This document shows, one piece after another, positions 58,879 to 64,000 of a stretch of DNA of 64,000 nucleotides; within the stretch, counting starts at the first letter, position 1, and each line of letters begins with the position of its first letter. Source of the DNA: Jiangella ureilytica (GTDB lineage Bacteria; Actinomycetota; Actinomycetes; Jiangellales; Jiangellaceae); the NCBI RefSeq assembly GCF_004348545.1, contig NZ_SMKL01000012.1, forward strand, positions 1 through 64,000, given 5' to 3'. The position numbers were made by a program, and so were the translations under genes. The notes beneath the pieces were generated by a model. It was not told where the DNA came from, made no database searches, and saw only the letters and a program-made list of their open reading frames with translations.

Positions 58879-60039
58879 TCATGCTCTGTACCCAGCCGGC
58901 CGGATGTCATCCCGCTCGTCCGCGAGCCCGGCCCTGGGTCGCGGCGGTTCTGCCGACGGCGCGGCGATCAGTTCCTCGAGCTGCCGGACGATGGTCGCGG
59001 GCGGGATCGGCGCCGGCTCGGCGAGGACGCTCAGCAGCGTGTCGACGGACTGCCCGACGGTGAATCTCGCGCCGGCGTCGCGGCGAGCGGCGTCGGAGAG
59101 CGGCCCGGCGGCCACGGCCGCCCGGATGCCCCAGGCGAGCGCCTCGGCGTCGTCCGGCTTGATCAGGGACACGCCCCCGCAGTCGGTCTCGGGCAGGCCG
59201 CCGTCGTCGGAGGCGATGACCCGGCAGCCGGCGTGCTGGGCCTCGATCGAGACGATGCCGAAGGTCTCGTGCCAGTACTGGCTGTTGGACGGCATCACCA
59301 CGATGTCGTGCTCGGCCATCAGCGCCGCCATGGCGGCCGGCGTCTTGCGGGTGGGGACGACGGAGATCCGGGGATGCGCGTCGAGCAGCCGCTCGATGAC
59401 CTTGCCCTGCGGCTTGTCGGCTCCGGCTGTCGTCGCCATGAAGTCGAGGTCGAGGTCCTGGTCGATGACGTCGATGTGCAGCGTCGACAGCAGGGTGTAG
59501 ATGCCCTTCTCCGGGCTGAGTCGGCCGGCGAACAGCACCCTGGTGCGGCCGCCGGTGTTGACCGGCCGGGGCTGCGTGGCGAAGCAGGGCTCGGCGAACG
59601 GGTAGACGACCCTGATGGTGGCGACGTCGACATCGAGGAAGCGCGACCACAGTCCGGCCGCGTAGTGGCTGGTGGCGATCAGCGACCGATCCCTGGTCCC
59701 GTCGGCGGCGAACGCCCACTCGTGTTCCCGGATGGGCGGCGGGTTGTGCAGGATCAGGTACGCCGGCGTCTTCGTCGCCACCATGTACGGCTCGTTGACG
59801 AAGACGACGGTGCCGTCGAGGTCTCCCACTTCGGCCAGTGTCGCCAGGGACCGGAACGGGATGTCCGCGAACTCGTCGCGGCCGTCGGCGGTGCCCAGCC
59901 CGACGGTGACGACCTGCGCCGGGACACCGCGCCGGTTCAGTTCGCGGACCTGACCGACGGTGTAGTTCTCGGATCCGCCGGTGCCCGCCGGAAGCGGGTT
60001 GCCCGGGGACCAGATGAAGGAGATCAACGCGTGTACCAC
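58879..60039 (-). CDS. glycosyltransferase family 4-like
   Basis: 386 residues from GTG 60039. N-terminal GTGGSENYTVGQVRELNRRG is a GT-B donor/acceptor loop. The C-terminal half has LFAGRLSPEKGIYTLLSTL, IVVMPSNSQYWHETFGIVSIEAQHAG with the E-x7-E type motif, and SDDGGLPET. Typical retaining GT4. It transfers a sugar from an activated donor, acceptor unknown. Upstream of the desaturase, perhaps part of a glycolipid or membrane-adaptation unit. Confidence 0.88.
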   Translation of the reverse strand: MVHALISFIWSPGNPLPAGTGGSENYTVGQVRELNRRGVPAQVVTVGLGTADGRDEFADIPFRSLATLAEVGDLDGTVVFVNEPYMVATKTPAYLILHNPPPIREHEWAFAADGTRDRSLIATSHYAAGLWSRFLDVDVATIRVVYPFAEPCFATQPRPVNTGGRTRVLFAGRLSPEKGIYTLLSTLHIDVIDQDLDLDFMATTAGADKPQGKVIERLLDAHPRISVVPTRKTPAAMAALMAEHDIVVMPSNSQYWHETFGIVSIEAQHAGCRVIASDDGGLPETDCGGVSLIKPDDAEALAWGIRAAVAAGPLSDAARRDAGARFTVGQSVDTLLSVLAEPAPIPPATIVRQLEELIAAPSAEPPRPRAGLADERDDIRPAGYRA

Positions 60040-60360
60040 CCAAGGGTCGGCTGATTCGGACTCGAACAGGGCGCGGTCGTATGACCGCGGCTGCGAGCCC
60101 GGACGCGACGTCGGGCCATGACGACGGCCCGCGCGAAATCGACCAAGCGTGAGGGAGATCTACGTCAACGCCGAAACACCCGACGACCGGGCAGAGGCGC
60201 ATCCCACAACATTCGATGAAACAACGATCACAGCTATCCATACACTACCATGAACAGCGCCATTACCAGCACGAACAGTAGAAGAACGACGGCGACGGGG
60301 CCGCCTGCGGTCCGCGGTGCGAATCCGGAGCCGACCCCGTCACGCCGGGTGCTGCGAGAC
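60040..60360. other. intergenic region, no gene supported
   Basis: 320 nt between the large phosphoesterase stop and the glycosyltransferase start, both on the minus strand. Positions about 60218-60262 are AT-rich and could hold the glycosyltransferase promoter. A hydrophobic minus-strand reading frame (60238-60300) lacks any start codon and is not called. No clear terminator hairpin was found. Confidence 0.6.
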
Positions 60361-63300
60361 CTACTCGACCGGCGTCTCCGCCGGCTCGTCCGGCGCACCG
60401 AACGGCGAGAAGTACGGCCACAGCGGCGAGGTCCGGTCCCACCGGCCCGGCCGGCCGTCGGCCGCCGCCGTCGTGAACACCGCGGGCTCGGCGGCCGTCA
60501 CGCCGCCACCGGCACTCGTCGCCGTCACGATCCACGCGTACGTCGTCGACGGCGCCAGGCCCGGCCAGTCCGCCGTCGCCACCGCGCCCGAGGGCACCGT
60601 CACCGAGCCGACCTCGGCCACCGGGACGTACAGCGCCAGCGCGTCGGTCCGGAACGTCGTCGACCGGGTCTGCAGGTCGACCGGGAGCACCATGGCGTCC
60701 TCGGTGCCGTCGTACCGGCCGTCGGTGTCGAACTCCGTCGCCCCGAAGTTCGCCAGCAGCGGCGAGTAGGTGTCGACGATCATCTCGGAACGGTCGACGT
60801 CGAACTGCAGCAGCCGGAAGAAGCTGGCGCCGAACCGCAGCTGGTCGTCCGGGTCGTAGCCGCCGACGTCCGTGAGGCCCAGCCGCTCGGCGGACACCGT
60901 GTAGAACTGGTAGTCCGCCAGCAGCTCCACCACGCCGCGCCCGATCTCGCCGCCGACCTGCGGCTTGATGTTGGTGGCGACCCCGTGCTCGTGCCCGGCC
61001 AGCACCAGGAACACGTTCGGGTTGGGCTCGACCACCCGCCGGTAGAGCAGCGCCCCGTCCGGAGCGGAGAAACCGGCCATGCGCCCGTCCGGGTTGGTCG
61101 ACGGGACGAGGTAGTCGTGCGAGAGCAGGATGCCGTTGCGGTCCGGGAACCGCTCGAAGATCGAGGTGGCCCACTCGGCCTCCTCCTTCGTCACCCCGTA
61201 CGAGAGCCCGACGACGACGAAGTCCAGCCCGCCGGCCGAGAACAGGTCGTAGTGGTTCTGGTTGTCGCCTTCGCGCCACGGGCCGCCGTACTCCGCGTGC
61301 TCCCACTGGTCGTCCGCGGCGGCGTACCGGTCCGGGCCGTAGTACTGGTTGTACAGCGCCTCCGGCCCGGTCTCGCGGCCGGCCTGGTTGTCGTGGTTGC
61401 CGGCGATGACGCCGTTCGGGATGCCGGCGCCGTCGAGCACGCCCTGCTGCTGCGACGAGAACTCGAACTCGCCGATGACCTGCTGGCGCATCGGCTCGTC
61501 CAACGCCGGGCGGGTGTTGTTCTCGATGATGTCGCCGGTGTGCGCGGCGTAGGCGATCTTCCGCAGCTCCGCGTTGTCGACGACCCAGTCGACGATCCCC
61601 TCGTAGGCCGACGCCCAGACGGCGCGCTCCTCCGGCGTCTCCTGCTCGACGGCGCCCTCGGAGATGTACTGCGTGTCGGTGAAGTGGACGATCGAGAAGT
61701 CGTACGTCGACGGGTCGGCGAAGCCCTCGGGGTCGCCGGCCTCCATGTCGTCGGCGAACGGGTCCTGCGCCGTCACCAGCACGTGCACCCGGCCGCGGTC
61801 CACATACCGCCGCGCGACGGTGGCCGACAGGACGGTGCTGCCCTCGACGGCGCCGCGCGCGGTCCCGAGGGCCTCCCACGCGCCGGCCGACGGGTCCCAG
61901 GCGTGCAGCGTCGCCAGCCGCTGCGGGTCGACGACGCCCTCCCAGCGCAGGAAGGGCGTGTCGACGTTCGCGCGGACCCGGATGTCGAAGCGCTGGTAGG
62001 TGAGCTCGCGGCTGGTCGGCGCGGCCAGCGTGCGCCCGTCCAACGGGGCCAGGTCCCTCGTCGACACCGGCCGTTCCCCCGGCACCCGCAGCGTCGTCGG
62101 CATCGTCGCCGTCGAGCCCTGCCAGGCGGTGTCGGCGGTGAACACCTCGGCCTGCGAGAACGTCGCCTCCACGTCGCCGCCGCCCGGCGTGGCCACCCGC
62201 GCCGACAAGGACGCCGTCGAACCCACGTCGGTCGCGCCCTGCGCCGGCGACGGCTCGGCCGGGACGTCCGGGATGCCGGCGCTGGTGAAGACGATCTCGC
62301 GGACGGCGGTGTTGCCCAAGACGTCGGTGCCGGTCACCGAGAGCGTGTGCTCCCCCGGCGCCAGGCCCGGGCCCACGAGCGACCCCAGCGCGACCTCGGC
62401 GCCGTCCAGCGTCACCACCGGACCCGACAGCACACCCGACGCGTCGTCGACCGCGACGTCCAGCACCACCGACGACGTGAGCGTCGAGCCCGCGGCCGGC
62501 GTGCTCGTCACGACGTCCGGCGCGGTGTTGTCCGTCTCCAGCACACGCGTTGCCACCTCGCCCGTCGTCGACGACGCGGCGATGGTGTGCGAGCCGTCCG
62601 GCAGGGCCGCCGTGTCGAGGTCCGCCCTGAGGCCGCGCGACGGCGCGTCGACGACGAAGTTGAGGTCGACCTCGCGCAGCGGGTTCGCCGACGAGCCGCA
62701 ACTGCCGTCGCCCATCCCGTAGCCGGCCTGCGGCCGCTGGACGGTCGCCGTGCCCTCGGCCGGGGTGAGGGCGACGCCGGAGATCGCATAGTCGTCCCGG
62801 TTGTCGCCGCAGCTGGTCGAGAACGTGCCGGTGACCAGGTCGATGGTGTTCCAGCCCGGCATGAGCCACTCGTTCGGGATGGTGACGTCGACGCGCTCGC
62901 TGACGTAGTCACCGCCCAGGTCGACCCTCATGCCGTTGACCAGCAGGTAGCTGTGGTAGCGCGCCTCGATGGAGTTCGTCCCGACATCGAAGCTGACGGT
63001 GGCCAGGCCCGAGCCGAGGGTCGGGCGCACGTGGGTCGCCGGAGCGTCGATGGTGTAGTGCAGCTCCACCTCGCGCAACGCCGTCGTGCTGGTGCCGCAC
63101 GACCCGTCGCCCATCGCGTACGACGGCGCGATCTGCTGGCCCGTCGCGGTCCCCTCGGTGAGCGTGAGGGCCAGGTTCGAGAGGGTGAAGTCGTCGCGGT
63201 TCACGCCGCACGACTCGCTGCGCCCGCCGGTGACGACGGTGATGACGTTCTCGCCCGGGCGCAGGTACTGGTTCGGGATGGCGAAGTCGACCCGCTGGCT

Positions 63301-64000
63301 CACGTAGTTGCCGCCGAGGTCGATCTTCTTGCCGTTGACCAGCAGGTGGTTGTGGTAGCGGACGTCGAGGGAGTTGCCGCCGACGTCGAAGCTGAACGTG
63401 GCCGCGCCGCCGCCGAGGGTCGGCGCGGTGACCGGCTCGGCGCCGTCGACGGTGAGTGCCGGCACGCCGCCGGACGTCCCCGCCGGGAACGACGCGAACA
63501 CCGGCTGGATGCCGGCCGTCAGGGTGCCGTCGGCCGGGGCGAGGTGCGGGGCGCCGGTCGGGGCGTTGTTGACGGTGACGGTGTGCGTGACGGTCGTGTT
63601 CGACGTGGTCCGGGCCACGATCTCGTGCGGGCCGTTCGCCAGCGTCGTCGTGTCGACCTGCGCGGTCAGCCCGGTGGTGGCCTGCGGCTCGCCGGCGATG
63701 TCGAAGGTCAGCTCCGCGGTCAGCAGCAGCGACGTGTTCGAGCCGCAGCTGCCGTCGCCGAAGGAGTAGCTGAACTCGTTCGCCTCGCCGTCGGCGACCT
63801 CTCCGAGCAGTTCGAGCGTGAAGTCGGACAGCACGAAGTCGTCGTAGTTGGTGCCACAGCTCGACGAGACGGTGCCGGCGAAGACCTCGACGGTGTTCTC
63901 ACCCTGGCGCAGGTGCTCGTTCGGGAGGTCGAGGCTGACCCGCTGGTTGACAGCGTCGCCGAGGTCGATCCGGTGCGTGCCGTTGACCAGCACGTAGTTG
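60361..64000 (-). CDS. large secreted-type metallophosphoesterase with triplicated Cys-containing domains (5' end outside window)
   Basis: At least 1212 residues; the start lies beyond the right edge. Numbering from Met at 63993: three homologous beta-rich domains at about 1-100, 208-316 and 341-451. Each has LVNG...DLG..V.xRV...IPN..L.PG.N, SCG.N.DD and then MGDGSCG (FGDGSCG in the first). Ig/Big-like linkers follow (490-600), then a calcineurin-like phosphoesterase domain from about 766 with FTDTQY, HTGDI, AGNHDN, SHDY and AGHEHG. A final fibronectin-type region ends in PAETPVE. No C-terminal anchor in frame. Confidence 0.85.
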   Translation of the reverse strand, partial: NYVLVNGTHRIDLGDAVNQRVSLDLPNEHLRQGENTVEVFAGTVSSSCGTNYDDFVLSDFTLELLGEVADGEANEFSYSFGDGSCGSNTSLLLTAELTFDIAGEPQATTGLTAQVDTTTLANGPHEIVARTTSNTTVTHTVTVNNAPTGAPHLAPADGTLTAGIQPVFASFPAGTSGGVPALTVDGAEPVTAPTLGGGAATFSFDVGGNSLDVRYHNHLLVNGKKIDLGGNYVSQRVDFAIPNQYLRPGENVITVVTGGRSESCGVNRDDFTLSNLALTLTEGTATGQQIAPSYAMGDGSCGTSTTALREVELHYTIDAPATHVRPTLGSGLATVSFDVGTNSIEARYHSYLLVNGMRVDLGGDYVSERVDVTIPNEWLMPGWNTIDLVTGTFSTSCGDNRDDYAISGVALTPAEGTATVQRPQAGYGMGDGSCGSSANPLREVDLNFVVDAPSRGLRADLDTAALPDGSHTIAASSTTGEVATRVLETDNTAPDVVTSTPAAGSTLTSSVVLDVAVDDASGVLSGPVVTLDGAEVALGSLVGPGLAPGEHTLSVTGTDVLGNTAVREIVFTSAGIPDVPAEPSPAQGATDVGSTASLSARVATPGGGDVEATFSQAEVFTADTAWQGSTATMPTTLRVPGERPVSTRDLAPLDGRTLAAPTSRELTYQRFDIRVRANVDTPFLRWEGVVDPQRLATLHAWDPSAGAWEALGTARGAVEGSTVLSATVARRYVDRGRVHVLVTAQDPFADDMEAGDPEGFADPSTYDFSIVHFTDTQYISEGAVEQETPEERAVWASAYEGIVDWVVDNAELRKIAYAAHTGDIIENNTRPALDEPMRQQVIGEFEFSSQQQGVLDGAGIPNGVIAGNHDNQAGRETGPEALYNQYYGPDRYAAADDQWEHAEYGGPWREGDNQNHYDLFSAGGLDFVVVGLSYGVTKEEAEWATSIFERFPDRNGILLSHDYLVPSTNPDGRMAGFSAPDGALLYRRVVEPNPNVFLVLAGHEHGVATNIKPQVGGEIGRGVVELLADYQFYTVSAERLGLTDVGGYDPDDQLRFGASFFRLLQFDVDRSEMIVDTYSPLLANFGATEFDTDGRYDGTEDAMVLPVDLQTRSTTFRTDALALYVPVAEVGSVTVPSGAVATADWPGLAPSTTYAWIVTATSAGGGVTAAEPAVFTTAAADGRPGRWDRTSPLWPYFSPFGAPDEPAETPVE

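Noticed and set aside
60238-60300. Hydrophobic minus-strand stretch (VVLLLFVLVMALFMVV) downstream of the phosphoesterase, resembling a C-terminal membrane anchor
   Set aside because: It is in a different frame from the phosphoesterase and has no start codon before the hydrophobic run; possibly a remnant of a lost anchor but not supportable as a gene.
60263-62869. 868-residue minus-strand frame overlapping the large phosphoesterase
   Set aside because: Shifted-frame shadow of the phosphoesterase gene; product is Gly/Arg/Ala-rich without domain signatures.
1-64000. Secondary-metabolite biosynthetic cluster
   Set aside because: Isolated methyltransferase, glycosyltransferase, SnoaL-like and MFS genes occur, but no PKS, NRPS, terpene synthase or lanthipeptide core is present.
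1-64000. tRNA or rRNA genes
   Set aside because: No cloverleaf-like TTCGAATCC/GGTTCGA contexts or rRNA-like stretches were noticed; a dedicated scan was not possible.

Overview
The window is 64 kb of very GC-rich DNA with strong G/C preference at third codon positions. The gene families (MalT/LuxR regulators, DUF559 nucleases, an arsenate reductase resembling the actinobacterial type, TctDE/TctABC, ChvE-type sugar import) point to an actinomycete. A Jiangella-like genus is my guess, but no rRNA or marker gene is present to prove it. I saw no tRNA, rRNA, CRISPR array or transposase.

Layout. 0-6.5 kb: a large MalT-type LuxR regulator, then a run of small envelope proteins on the plus strand (two DUF-type proteins, a SHOCT protein, a lipoprotein), a convergent CYTH-domain protein, and a SnoaL-like protein behind a SoxR-type box. 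6.5-13.7 kb: a tightly coupled six-gene minus-strand operon encoding two receiver-like regulators without the phospho-acceptor Asp, a glycine-zipper protein, a four-Cys protein, a BIG2 (Ig-like) protein and a 1363-residue subtilase fused to two further putative zinc-enzyme domains. None has a recognisable signal peptide. This is the least familiar system in the window. 14.6-21.4 kb: a metal/metalloid resistance island with an FAD-dependent disulfide reductase-like protein, aquaporin, ArsR-ArsC fusion, second ArsC, CDF transporter, CmtR-like sensor, ArsO-like flavoprotein and ArsR-GNAT fusion. It lacks ArsB, Acr3 and ArsM, and several palindromic operators overlap leaderless promoters.

21.4-30.3 kb: thioesterase, aldo/keto reductase, two GlxA-type AraC regulators, a two-gene module of DNA-glycosylase-fold proteins, MBL-fold and alpha/beta hydrolases, and a NYN-LOTUS protein. 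30.6-38.6 kb: an MFS pump, a 59-residue membrane protein found by reading the minus strand, an alpha/beta hydrolase, and a divergent pair of secreted glycan-active proteins (beta-propeller glycosidase-like and sialidase-like). 38.6-46.8 kb: metallophosphoesterase, SRAP/HMCES repair protein, a ChvE-MmsA-MmsB sugar ABC operon with a LacI-type operator, an MFS protein and an orphan TAXI-type binding lipoprotein. 46.8-47.9 kb: a DUF559 nuclease-like gene bracketed by two long near-identical hairpins; a related third hairpin lies at 30.4 kb. 47.9-53.3 kb: a TctDE-type two-component system divergent from tctCBA, with a tandem 11-bp repeat between them. 53.4-64 kb: AraC regulator, DHFR-family protein, MFS/methyltransferase/LysR group, fatty-acid desaturase, glycosyltransferase, and a large secreted-type metallophosphoesterase with triplicated domains that runs off the window edge.

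Two general features stand out. Many operons use 4-nt ATGA/GTGA/TTGA stop-start overlaps, and many genes have a TANNNT-like -10 element only 6-8 nt before the start codon, implying leaderless transcripts. Family names are from recognition by eye; no database search was run.
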